NCBI RefSeq assembly: GCF_030463565.1
Contig: NC_134653.1
Span: forward strand, 33,045,150 to 33,109,149
Reading direction: 5' to 3'
Length of the DNA: 64,000 bases
Source: Pelecanus crispus
Taxonomy: Eukaryota > Chordata > Aves > Pelecaniformes > Pelecanidae
The position numbers and the translations under genes are program-made. Shown in pieces: positions 45,277-58,600 of the stretch. Each line of letters opens with the position of its first letter. The stretch's first letter is position 1. The notes beneath the pieces were generated by a model. The model had not been told where the DNA came from. It was given only the letters and a program-made list of their open reading frames with translations, and did no database searches.

Positions 45277-46420
45277 TTTGGTTGCTGTCAGCAGAAATGT
45301 TTGGAATTGTCTGCAAATAATCATGTGATTGGATCTCACCTGTGAATGGTTTCCTGTAGGACAAAGTGTTTTTCACTGATTGCCTTATAATGCAGCCAAA
45401 TAATTTTGTAATATATACCTCCCATAGAAATACATAGCGGATCTGGAGCATTTTGTAAAATATATAGATAGAAAATGTACATTTTTCTTGATAAGCAAAT
45501 GTTGTAAATTAATTTTATTCTTAAAAAAAAAAGTTGTTACTGCTTGTCCTAAAACCAGTGTAGGCATTTCTTTTTTTTGTTCAGGCTGCTTATTTTCTTG
45601 AATGATTACTTTTAAGTTATCTAAAAGACTTTTCATCTTATTAAACATTCATTACTAATCACATATTAAGCAAGCTGCCATCTCATGCACTTTGGAAACA
45701 ATTCAGCCATGCAACAGAAGCAATGTATATTTTCAGTATCTGTTCGAGAAGAATTACGAAATGTAAATTTATACATAGCAATGCAACACGCTCTTTCTTT
45801 GGCCATATTTAAAATGCCACCGAAGATGTTAACTGTTTATTCTGAGTTCCGCCCGGAGTTATTACTTTCATCTTTCGGAAGCCACAGTGATACTTAATGT
45901 TATGGAAGAGGGCAGGGGTAGAAGTGGAGACCAGAAGTATTAGCCCTCTTCTTTCCCTGTAGCGAGGAGCTTTCCGATTCGTGCTGTTCCCATCGCTTAC
46001 GGTGACCTCGATGGGTAAAAGCCTCAGAAAAAGTCTTGCGCTGTCTGGATGAGGACTCAAATAAAAGAATCAAACTCCCTACGAGCAATTTTTATCCCGG
46101 GTTCTATTTTTACAGTGTGATCCCTTGCAGAGTTTCTACCTCTGGGAATAACTGTGGCACGGGGAATGAAGAACTGGCCTGGATCTGCGTTTGGCTGTAA
46201 GGACACGCGTAGCGTTGCTTACCTGACCTTGTTGAACCAAAGTTTATACCGAAGAGCTGGAAGGGCGTCATTATGTATTATTTTTGTTCTATCAATGTGA
46301 AAACGGGGATATTACCATAATGTTTTAACATCTGTGCCGTGCGAACAGCGGAAGTTAAACTTTGCACTTGTTTCATACTCATTCCCAATAAAACCGCGTT
46401 TGTGCTGTGGGGAGCGGGCC
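45277..46420 (+). other. ATP6V0A2 3'UTR
   Basis: After the stop at 45276 the sequence is AT-rich and non-coding. Candidate poly(A) signals are ATTAAA 45640-45645, AATAAA 46060-46065 and AATAAA 46387-46392. The last one is at the edge of the DNAH10 CpG island, 306 bases before the DNAH10 ATG. No other gene was found. Confidence 0.65.
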
Positions 46421-46697
46421 CTTTCCGCGAGTCCCCTCGGCCCCTTCCCGGCAGCGGGGCCCGGCCCCAGCCGCTGCCCTCGCCGCCCGCTGCGCCTCAG
46501 CTACGAGGGCGGGCGGCCGCCTCCTGAGGCGGGCGGCGGGCAGGCGGCGGCGCGGGGCGGGCGTTGGGCGGGCAGCCGCCTCCTGAGGCGGGCGGCGGGC
46601 GGGCCGCGGCCGTCGCTCCTCCCTGGCCCCGTTGCCGTGGCCACCGGGAGGCGTCGGGCTGGGCCCCGGGGGTTGCCGGGCCCCGGGGGTTGCCGCC
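46421..46697 (+). promoter_or_regulatory. DNAH10 CpG-island promoter with duplicated blocks
   Basis: Composition jumps to very GC-rich at about 46420 and stays so to about 46980. A 34-base block at 46511-46544 recurs at 46570-46603 with about two mismatches; each copy contains the inverted repeat CCGCCTCCTGAGGCGG. A 17-base block, GGGCCCCGGGGGTTGCC, is tandemly duplicated at 46661-46677 and 46678-46694, directly before the start codon. No TATA box is visible. Confidence 0.75.
46631..46644. promoter_or_regulatory. Imperfect X-box (RFX-like) in DNAH10 promoter
   Basis: GTTGCC-GT-GGCCAC has a perfect left RFX half-site, and the right half differs from GGYAAC at one position (GGCcAC). Two more GTTGCC half-sites (46672-46677 and 46689-46694) come with the 17-base duplication. 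DNAH10 is a motile-cilium gene, where RFX control is expected. This is a motif match only. Confidence 0.4.
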
Positions 46698-49600
46698 ATG
46701 AGCCTGCACGATGTGCGGCTGCAGTGGCTGCGGGACCGCCTGCTCGCCGTCCTGGGGCTGACCGATCCGGCGCCTTTCGAGGAGCTGCTGAGCCGCGGCG
46801 ACGGCGAGGAGGCGCGGGCCGTGCTGCTCTTTTTCGACCGTGGCACCGGGGCCAGGGAGGACGTGAGCGAGGCGGGCCCGGCGCTGCTGCTGCTGCGGGC
46901 CCAGCGGTGCGGCGAGGGGGCAGCGGGTGAGGCCCCCGCTGCCCCGGCCTGCTGAGCCCTGCCCTGGGCGCTGCCTGACCCCGAGCCCCTTCGCTCTGTC
47001 CTTCTCTCCCCAGCTCCCTGTATCCCCCTCCCTCAGGCCGCTCTTTGTCCCATCTGCCGAGTCCCTAGCCCCATTACCCCTGCCATTACCCCTTCCCCTG
47101 CCTCTCCATCCCTCGGGCTGCGTCCAGTCCTCCTGAACCCCTTCTATCCCACCCATTTCCAGATCTTTCTCCTCTTTGGTTGTGCCTTGGTGGGATTTGT
47201 GCCATCCCCACTGCAGAGTGGTTACGTCACGCTTTCCTCCCATTTTGTGTGTCTGCAGACGCAGGTGACGCGGAGGAGTTTGCAGATGAGCAGCAGGAGG
47301 AAGGCCCAGGCCCAGATAACCTATTTCCTGAGCAGTTGGCTGAAACAGCTTCCTCTGTGGCATTGGAAGGAAGTAGGTGGTTTGAGCGACCAAAGGGTAG
47401 TTGTTGCAGGCCACGCTGCTATGGGGGCTAAATGTGACTAGCTAACATGGCTCTCTTAAGCAGATCTAGCAATATCTGTAACATCGACAGCTTCTTTTAC
47501 CAGGAAAGCGGGTCAACCCACAAACACAGATCTTCCATCCAGTCTTTGCCTGTGACATCTTTTACTGGCTTTATAATTTCAGATTTTTAGATTAGTTTTA
47601 TTAAAATAAATAGAATGAATATGTTCCCTTTAGTAGGAATGAATTAATTCCCCTTGTCTTAAGAGTTGCAAACTCTCCTCTTTATTCTGATATAGTTTAT
47701 TGGGGATAAAAGTGGTGATCCTGTAAAGACTTAAGATTGGTCCAGTACTTTTAACCACAGTATTGCAAAGAAGCCCTTCACAAAAAATGGGAAAAAATAA
47801 AGGAAAAGCGATAGCAAGGGTGTCAGAAGAGAGTAATGCTTTTCTATGGCTCAGAGATTCTCTTCTCTGCTGTCAGTATTTGTGTAACTCCCACAAACTT
47901 CTGAAACAGTTACTTGCAGAAGCAAAGAGTCATGGCCTGGTATTTTATAGCTGTAAAAGAATTTTGTTCACACTGTGCAAAAAAGATAGGACCATGAAAG
48001 GTAAGTGCTGAAGCCTGTTGTGGGTGTAAGTAGACTAAAGGAATGATACAATTAAACTTCCCACTTTGCACCTCTGAACGGAGGCAGCTGCAATGCTGCA
48101 GGTTAATGCTCAAAAGCAGTAAGACAGGGAGAATTATTTATTGCTTGATAATAATACGAGCACAGAAAGGATCCAGTTGAGGATGCAACTATGCCTTTTC
48201 CATGTCTTTTAAGTGTCCAGACGCCTGTGCTGAAACGGGAAGAAGACATGGTGCACCTTCTGAAAGCCGGGATAAAATGAAGTTTGAAATTCTTGACTAG
48301 CCCTGGAATTCATGCAGTTGTTCCTGTGTTACAGTGTCTTCACCATCGCTTCTTGGGCATGGCATAACTATAAGCGTTTTCCACATCACGGATCTGGCAC
48401 AATGAAACCCTAAATTATTTGCATTTCCTTTTACAAAGTGTTTTCATCTTGTAACACGTTAAATCTACTTATTTTGTCACAAAAGATCAATTGTGTTGGA
48501 AAATGCTGGTGAGGATATTCTAAATAAAGCCCAGTTACCTGTGGAATGCAGTGTAGTCACTTGCATATTCAGATTCAGTTCTTCAGCAATAGTGCTGTCC
48601 TGTAGGAAAATGTAGGATTGACACCAAGTTTTAATGGCTGGTTGTTGAAAGGTGATACTGAAGATGGAAGAAAACTCTCTGTCATTTAGTTTGAGAAGAA
48701 AATTGGAAGGATCCATCTTATATGCATGGAATACCTGTTCTTTAATGGAGCTCTCTGGTGCTATTCTTTCTTAGGGATGACTCGGAAAAGCAATGCATCC
48801 CCTCTGCAATCTACAGACAATGAAAGCGTGTCCGGTCACTTATCAGCTCTCTCTAGTGGGTCTGAATTGAGTAAACTGGAGCAAACAACTGACAGTGTGG
48901 AACACACACCGCAGGTGAGTCTGTTGTATTTCACTCTGCTCTTTGGTGGAGACGAAGATGCTGGCTTTCTGATGCAAATGTTTCAGTGAAACCGGTAGGC
49001 GAATGAAGGAGGTATAGTGCAGAGCAAGTACTCAGAGCAGAACAGAACATTTTACAAGGACAGGAATTTCCATTCAAAACCAATGGCCTGTGGTGTCTGC
49101 CACAGCCTCTGACATTGACAAGACATTGCAAAGGTAATTTGCGTGGCAAAACACTATGATTTTTGGTGAAGAAATGCAGCAGTGAGTTACTCAGGTACCA
49201 CATTAGCTATTCCCAGAGTTGCTTGTAAAAGGAAAGTTGCAGTTAGAATAATTGCTAGATAAAGATACCATGGGAGGAGCATGTAAGGAACAGTGAACAA
49301 AGGCTTCTGTACCTCAAGTCTTTTACCTAATTAGATGGTCAGGATGCAGTCTGGGGTTTCTAACTAAACTTGGTTTATGACTAAGATGCAGGCGGAAGGG
49401 GAGTAGGTGCTTGCACATTCTCAGGGAGGCATGGGGGGCGAGCATTCAAGTGCTTTCTGGTTTCTTGTGTTTCAAGCACTAATGCTTTTAGTCCTGTTGG
49501 TCTGGAAATCAACATTGTTTCCAAAGCTGATGATTTTTACTGTTAGCTGAGTGATTTTTTTAACATTTCATTTATGTTAGTAATTTACTTAGACAGCAAT

Positions 49601-52600
49601 GTGAAGATAATGGAGTTAAATTAATGATTCTGTGCTCTTGTTCACAGCAGGCAAACATTTTCATGCTCTTGAGACACGTGGCAGCAAACAGTAATAGTCA
49701 TACTTCCTTTCTATTTTCCATTTCAGCTACAAAAACAGAAAGTTGACAAAGTGTGTTTCTATGTGGCGCTTGATGAAATTCCTGAAGAATTTGTGTCAGA
49801 TTTTACTGTATATTTTCTGAGAGATGCCAAAGGTATGTGCCCTGAATAACTGCAGGCCCAGTGTTTTCGGTCTTTGCATTGAACAGTACTTAACACTGAA
49901 AAACGGTGATAGTGACTGGGATTCAGGATAGTGCATATCCAGCTTAATTAACTGGGTATGAATACTCTCAGAGCAGAACTGGGAATCAGGAATGCTTTTC
50001 ATATGAAATTTATCGGAAGTTACATATCTTCTGCATTTTGCCAGCAAGGATGAAGCTTTCATGCTGCACTCAGAGGAACTAAGAAGATTTAGTTACTACA
50101 GCTGCAAGAACTCTATAAAGTATTTTGAGGATAAGGAGCTGTATGTGAAAGTTAGACCATAAGGTGGTGTTAAGCACAGCTGGGGTATCAGACTTCCTGA
50201 CCTGACTCAAATTCTGATATGCAACATTCTGAAACACAGCATGTTTCATTCTGATAGTTCATACTTTTATCATAAAACCAATGACAAATAGTTATTCCAG
50301 CATCTGGAGTAGCTCTGGTTCTCGTCACAATCAGACCTCAGTATCTAGCTCTAGCCTCATAGGAAACAGCTTCTACACTAACACAAAGAGGTATTTCCAC
50401 ACCTAATGCAGGAACTATCAACAGTATGTTAACTCTAATTTAGTGCCAGAGACTGCCCCCAGCGTAAACATTTATGTGTGTGGTTTGAAACTACAAAGTG
50501 TTTTGTATGTGCCTATTAGTTTCAGTTTTTCTAGAAATGGGACAGTTGAGGAAAAAAAAAAGTATTTGGTCATTTTATGGCAGTTCTGTGCAAGATTTTC
50601 CTGGTCTGTCTGTAGAATAGGAGTTCAAATCAAGGCCACTGTTTTGTTTGAGCAGAAAACCATTTCATAACTATAAGGCTGGATTGTAAAGACTTAGTCA
50701 GGTGATGACACTTAAGTATTTTTCTGCCCTTTCTGAAAAAGCATCTGCACTATTAAAAGCAGCACTAGTTTTGAAGGTGACTTGCATCAAACCTAGTTTA
50801 TTACAAACACAGTTTGTTTTATTGGAGTTTTAACTTATTATGGAAAGGACTTTATGCTTTCTGTATCAAATAATTAGATTTATGTTAATTGTTTGTATAC
50901 CATTTAGAAAGAGTTACTGAACCTAATGACCTGACTGAAGCTAATGAGGTTCTTCCTAAAGTGATAAAGTTTGGTGTACTGACTGATGATAGTCTTTTGA
51001 TGCTAAAGAATGCCATCTCACAGGTAAATGTGTTACAGCTTTTGTTACACATGGAGTCTTGAGTGTTCTATGAATGATTTGCCTGTTTCGTATTCTGCTG
51101 ACCATATGGACTATGCATAAGAAATACTAATATTTAATGACTGACCTTCATATGCCAAAATGAAGGTTTTGTTAATCCTTATTTGATATTTTGTTTCCCA
51201 AATTTTTTTAAAGATATGGAGATGGGCATTATTTAATTGCCTGACCCTATATGAGAAACATTTAAGAGTGTGACACCAGATACCTTTATTTTTGTGCTGA
51301 TAGACTTTTGTAAAAGCATGCTGGAGCTATTCCCCTGGAGAACTTGAGGCAGAGAGAACGATGCTAAAGAGGTGAAATGGAAGGAGATGCTCTTCTTTAA
51401 GAAATTAAATTTTAGAACAACATATTCAATGCTGAAGTGAATTGCTAGTAAGCTGACTTTTATTGTTTTCTTTTTTAATATGAACCACCTAATCTATGGT
51501 ACCTGTTTGAATTATAGGTGTTTTCACCAGCTGTCTCCTATAGTCAACAGCAGGCTGAGGAAGCTTCCTGTCATCCAGACAGTGAAAACACAGATTCTGA
51601 AAAAAGGAATTTACCCGAGACTGAGCTTGCAGAAAAGAAAGATCAGCCTGTGGAATACTGTAATATCCAGATGAGGAATGAGATTCAAATGAACAGGCAA
51701 AAATTCTTAAGTGTTACTCAGCAGACTGTACAACAAACTGGAGGCAAGTGTCCTGCCTATGCCAGCACTGTGGTGTTTAGAGTACAAGCCAGTAGAAAGA
51801 GGTTCACCTAGGAGTGGCTTTATATAGAATAACAAATACATACAGTTTCTGGGGAAGCTCCTGACCTGATTAAAGTCTCTCTTTGCTGGTAACAGTAGTA
51901 TTTTTACTGCCCTGAAGCAGAGTAGGCAGTATGGAAAAATGGATCAAATCAGTGATAGTCTTTCAAACAGTCTGGAATAAGAACAGGAGAGAGGGTAAAC
52001 ATGCCTCATTGCTCACCAGTGTTCAGGGGACTCAGGGCCATAGCAGGGTATAGAAAGTGGTAGACCAAATGAGACTTTCACATGTTGTTTAGCATCCCTT
52101 CTCTGACAGGGGCTACTGTGGTGCCATTAAGGAGAGCGTAGTGGTCTACAGTAGGCAGTTTGATAGTCTTCTTCAGCAAAGCCCTAATCCTAATTCTTAA
52201 TAGTTAGAGATTGGGTTAAGGCTTGAAAGCTGAAAGCTTTTAATTGCTTTCTAGGAATATCTCTTTGTTTGCACTGTGCTAGCTGTCAAGCAGCTGGATA
52301 TATTTTGCCATATTCTCAAATAGGCAGAGCAGGTGGTATGTTACTTATCCTCAAGTAGCTAACAAGATGGAAGGCATAAGCCATTTCAGTGATGTGACTT
52401 TACCAATGCTGATGGAACAAGACAGTTAATTCTATGTGCCTCTTATTCCAGTAGGAGATATTAAATTGGAGATGCCAACTATAAATCTAGATGGAGAAGT
52501 GCCTGTTCTTGCCACAGTTCCAGAAGTGGTTGAAGCTCTGGAAAGCTGTGCAATGACCTGGCAGAAATTAATATCCACAGGTCTAGAGGAACAACTGAAA

Positions 52601-55600
52601 AAAGTTCCACAGGTAATGTGGCCTATAACATCAAGCTTCTTTTATTCCCGGAGACATTACTTCATTTCCCCACAAGAATCTCTTTGAATGGTTTGTGCTC
52701 ATTTTTAATCCATCTTTGTGTTTGATTGTTGGAAAGCCATTTACTAATTCATGTAAAGTAGAACAAAAGTAGTGAGGAACTGTGTGACTCTGGGAATTAG
52801 AATATAAATAGAATATAAAGTAACTCACTGCAGATCCTACCCACACAGGATAACTGTGGAAAACTAAGGCACTTTTGTTATCTGTACTCTTCTAAAGAGC
52901 CATGAAATATTAAAAGCTGCAGTGATTATTTTTTTTTAAATAGATTACTATATTTTTTGCTTGAAAAAAGTCATCTCAAACAAAAAAAATCCTAATTGTA
53001 AGGTTCTGATTCTGCAAACACTTACACATATGACTAATGCTATTAAACGTACTGAGGGATTTCATGTCTACAAAGTTACTTGTGCATAAGCTTTTGCAAG
53101 TGTGGACTCTCTACCTCCAACTGAGGGATATACTCCCCATGAGCAGTTCACTTCGGTGTGTATAAAACTTTTGATTTCAAGGATCTTCTGTCTGGGTTTT
53201 TTGCATGGTTGAATCATAGCAGGTTTTTCTCAGCATACAGCCTATTCAAAAGAAGGAACAAATGTAGTCCTGGTTATAGGTTTTCACTCTTGCATAATGG
53301 TAGTTTAGAATTTTTATTTTATTCCACATTACTTGTAGGGTAATGGTCCACTTGCAGAAGTTGACTTCTGGCGTGAAAGAAATGATACTTTAAATGCTCT
53401 TACTGAACAGACAAAGCTTCCAGATGTGCAAAGAGTCTTGGAAATATTACAGGAAGCTGAATCTGAGCATATTGGAGATTTACAGGTAGTCTTAAGTGAC
53501 CTCAGAAAACGTCATGTGGAAGCTCTAGATAATTTTAAGTTTCTTTCAACTCTTGAACGCCATTTGAAGGTATGTATCCGTAAGAAAACTTGGCAAAGTT
53601 TTAACTGTAGTTACCCGAGTTTGGTTTCTCTGTTGGTATAATCACCTCTTGTTTATTTTTTACTTTTTATCATCAATGAAGATATACTCTAGCTTTTTTA
53701 TATTTAATTAAAAAAAAAGCTTGCTTATTTTGTTTGAGTTACAGTTGTTCTAATATTTGAAAGCAGAAGCCCAGAGCTATGAACAACTTGGTTAGTAAAT
53801 CACAGCCTTCAGAGAATTTGGTAGCATAGCTGAATTGGAGAAAACAAAGATTTCTCTACTCCATTTTTGAGGTAGCTTCTATCACTGATTACAGCTGATG
53901 TCTCAATTTTTAAGTTTTATTGAAGATCTTCCAAACATCCAAATAAAGAGTTGAGCCAAAACCAGTCTTGGGACATCTTTTACGGAAAAGAGAATATTAA
54001 TGAGACAGGACCTAAAAAGCATTTGGAGCAGTTGATGCAGATTTGCACATCCTTAACCATGTGTGTTACTTAGGCACCAGGGTATTTCCTTGACTGGGTT
54101 ATTTATTTAATAATGTCACAGACTTTCTTAACTTCAGGTATCTATAGAATAAATATTGGTTTATTGAATATGTATGTATCTGTATATTTTCCTGACATCT
54201 TATTCATCATATTTGTAACACATTTAATAGAATTTAACGTATGGCACTGGGTTTAATGTTGTCTTGGATACAATTCCATTGCTGATGAATGCCCTGAGAA
54301 TGGTGTGGGTTATCTCACGGCATTACAACAAGGATGAACGGATGGTACCCCTCATGGAACGAATTGCATGGGAAATTTCAACAAGAGTGTACAAAGTTGT
54401 GGATTTACACACATTGTTTAAGTAAGTACTGGATACCTGTTTCACCAGGCTGTATTTATTAAAAGCTTTGCCTGTTTTACACAAAGTGGAGTAGATAACA
54501 CTTTCATCAAATAGGTTTCAGCGTTTTTCACTATCTGAAGTTGTATTAGAAGGCCAAATAAAAGTAAATTTATTTTGTAATTTTTGTAAATTACTGAATG
54601 AGCCCTGAAGAAATAGGTGTGTGTCCTCTTTTGTCTCAAAAAGGACATAAATCAATAAACCCGATCTAATTGTAGTGGTAAAAAAGTGGCATAAATATCA
54701 TCAAAATCCGTCCTGAAATAACATCTCCTTTCAAAATTAGTCACATTGAAACTTAAGACCTCACATTTATAAGTTTTGACTAGATCTTGTATAATTAGAA
54801 GCTGCTAAATCAGGGTATGTTAATCCAGTTGAGATATTTTCTATCTATAGTCTTTCCATCTATAGTATCTTAACTGTTTTGATTTGATTAATAGAGAAGA
54901 TAGAGCTGCTGCAAAAAAGAAAATAGCAGAAGCCAAAAGCACTCTTGAACAATGGAAGAAATGTTACTTTGCTGTTCGTGCCCAAATTGAAACATCAGGA
55001 AGAGAGCAACACTGGGAATTTGACCGAAAGCGTTTATTTGAAAAAACAGATTATATGACTTCAGTCTGTCAAGATCTATATGATATTTTGCAGGTAGTAA
55101 TATAGACAATAAATAAAGGGATTGTGTGATCAGTGTCTTATTCTGTAGAGGAGATTCTTTTGTATTGTAGTTGTTGAAATGTTAACAGCCTTTAGTTTTG
55201 TGAACAGTGCCTTTGATTCCAACAAAGCTGCACTTAACACTAGAGATGAAATAACCCTTCTCAAGGTACTGATTGAGGAAAGATATTACTGTGTACATTG
55301 CTGTTATGAACATGCAGACTTGTAACAACTGTTTCACAGATTCGCAATTTTCATGGGTTGCTAGCTTAATGATATAATTTTAGATAAAATAACCATTTAA
55401 GTATACTATAACGTAAAATTTGACCATATATGAATCAGTGTATCAATTGCAGGATAACATATGAATGGAGAGATGCTATGTTTAGGCTAATTTGAGTCAG
55501 GGTAACTAGCAACATTAATGGTCCATCAATGGTCAGATGCTATAGACTGTGTATGTAAAAACTGCATATGTGAAAAGTGGAGTAGAAAGGAGTAATAACT

Positions 55601-58600
55601 GAGTATTATCTGTTTTAACAACTGAAGTGTTTGGCCTGTAGAGTGTTTTGCTTTTTTTTTTTTTTTTCCCCATAAAGCTACTTAGTGTCCTGTATAGAAA
55701 TATATGAAATGTAAATCACAGCATGAATTGATCATTCTCTGAGCTGTTTTTATTTTTTAAAGGAAATAATATCAGAAAGATGTGTTAAATGGCAGAAAAA
55801 AAATTAAAAATAAAGTGTTCTGGTATGTTCTTCTGAATTAACAGATCACAGAAGAGTTTTACAATATATTTGGTCCTGAACTGAAAGCTGTCACAGGGGA
55901 TCCAAAGCGTGTTGATGATCTGCTGAGAAGAGTAAATGGACTAACTAGTCCTGTGGAAGAACTGACTTTTGACCCTTTTAGCATCAAAAGTGCACATGAC
56001 TGGAAGTTAATTATGGAGGAATTTAAAGAAGAAGTTTCAGTAAGTACCACATACTGTGATCCCCCCCTTACTTCCTATATACAAATTCCTTCTAGAATAT
56101 CAATATAATTTTCATTTAAAGAAAATGTAAGTTTGCAAAAGAAAAGAATATATGAATAAATATGTAAGTGAAAATGTGAGGAATTTGACCAATTTTTTAA
56201 GTCAGTATTCTGTTTCCCAGTTGGTTTTGTTTATAATTTCACTTTATCTTGAAAATGGTGAAGCACACTTTTTGTTCACTGGCAGAATCGCTACAGCATG
56301 AACAGAGGCTACAAATGACCTCCCTGTTCTCATCTGCTGATGTGTCTCAATCATGTTGCACAAAGAAGTAAAACTTCCTTTTCTGGATTCATTCAGTCCT
56401 TCACCCCTCAGCTAAGAATACCCACGAAGTACAAATTGTTACAGTGTTTTTTGTGATTTATATACCTGCCCAGCAGACACATTAATTAACATTCATTTCC
56501 TGCAGCATACCGGAAAGCCATTAGTTTGTTAGTAATTTATAAGACAAAGAATAGTAAAAATATGCTTGACCACTAATATAAAAATGTATTTTCATTTTGC
56601 CTTCCCTTCTTGGTTTTGCAAGATGAATCTCTAAGTGATAGGATTTCTTGGCCTTCTTTCTTTGTTTAGGTTATTGAAGAAGAGACCAAAAACTTTATTG
56701 ATGAATCTTTTAAGGCCCTTCGATCAGCGGAAGCTGCATTTGACATGCTGTTAAACTTCAAACACATCCGCTCTCGTGAAAGCATTAATAAGCAGATGAT
56801 GATGAAGTTCAGTGATATTTTGGACCAGTACTGTAAAGAGGTATTTAATTTAAGGATTTCTTATGTAGTACATGAAGCTCTTTACCTAGTGAAAATCATA
56901 AATCTGTGTATATGTCTAAATACCTGTATAGTGTCATTTACTATCTGAAAGACTGACAAGTTTTACAAAATAAACATAACTGCCCTCACTTTTTTGGAGC
57001 CTATTGGAGAAATAGTATGGTTAATTTGCTGAAATGGATGTGCCTATCTGTGTGTGTGTGGCACTGTAGGGGAACCGAAAGGTGTTTGCATGTACTCTGA
57101 ATGCAGTGAGGCTTGTGGCTATTCCTTTACCTTGTGAACAGCAGTTCAACAGTAGTCCTTCCTGAGAAAATACACCTTTCATACCCTACAGCTTTCTTTG
57201 GATGGACAACAAGTTCACAGTATGACCAAGAGGTGTCAGAGATCAACCATGAAGGCAGAAATAATTTGTGACACGTTGAAGTCTGTATGTTGGAAAGCTT
57301 TTCGTGTCATAGCATTTTTCTTGATATTTCAAAGAACATTGAGTTTAATGATAAAATGTAATCTTACAGAAAACACTGCCACAATAGCAGTTCCGCAGGA
57401 TATAGAAAGGAAGACATTCTCTGTAATGCAATTAATACAAGCAAGAGATGCATGAAAAAAAAAAAAAGAACTGTTTTTATCCTGCTGCTGGAATTAGCTT
57501 CAGAGCTTGTGCTCTGTACCAGGTTAGATACTGACCATGAACAAGCAAGTGGAGAAATTATTCTTTGCAACATTTTATTCTCTTCTAGGTCAAAAATGTA
57601 AAGCAAATCTTTGTTCAGAACCTCAAGGACCCGCCTTTGTACAAGAATCATCCTCCAGTGGCTGGAGCAATATACTGGTCCCGATCCCTTTTCTATCGGA
57701 TCAAACACACTATTATTCGATTTCAAGAAGTAGAGGAGTTGCTTGCTAGTGAACGTGGAAAGGAAGTATGTTAGTTCTTTTAATATTTAATGAAGGAGGA
57801 ATACTTTCTTCATACCCTTCTTCTAAAGATGTGAAAATGCTCTTATGTGAGGTAAAGTTCCAAGAATGTCTCTGCACACAACAAGCCATATTAGCCATGA
57901 AAAGCTGATTGGGACCTTCCCACTGTTTCCCACAGAGAGAGTGACAGAATCAATGACAGAAGTCAAGAGCCTGAATTCTCCATCACCTGTATTGATTACA
58001 AGGCATTACTTGCCCTCTTATTTAATAAAAATTAGAAACCTTATTAAGACACCATATTAAGACAGGTTAGTTGAACATTTCTCATGGTCTTTAAAATGAG
58101 TTATACAGAATCTTCCTTTCTAGGTAAAACAAATATATCTTCAAGTGGCCAAGAGTATGAAAGAGTATGAAGATCAAAAATACAGTCAGTGGAGAGGTGG
58201 GACAGAACAGATACTCCCACTGCTACTGAAAAATACTCTGCTGACTGTCATCACTGGTGGGGCTGCAACGCATGTTAATCCAGGGAATTCTGAGCAGGTG
58301 AGATACAGGAAGATAGTATACCAGACTTCTCTGTGGGGAAGAACTGAAACCTATCTAATGGTCAGTGAGATTTTTCTAAGAATAATATTTTAAACACAGT
58401 TTTTGAAAGGAAGATTTCAAAAGTTCTGAGCTCAGAATTGTTTGTGGTCCTTTATAAGACATAGTTGCTGAATGACCTGGCAAATGGATGAATGTTGTTT
58501 CTCTATCTGTTCTTTTGTGCTCTAATTCCTGTTAATTTTTGTGTTTTGGTGCAACATCTTTGGGATGTTACAACAAAACTTGGGACTGAAGTTAGGTAGA

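Noticed and set aside
45685-45897. 70-codon frame after ATP6V0A2
   Set aside because: It lies in the 3'UTR between poly(A) signals and has no known similarity.
46497-47414. 305-codon open frame on the minus strand across the DNAH10 first exons
   Set aside because: It lies in GC-rich CpG-island sequence where stops are rare, is antisense to two well-supported exons, and has the low-complexity Arg/Pro/Gly composition expected of chance.
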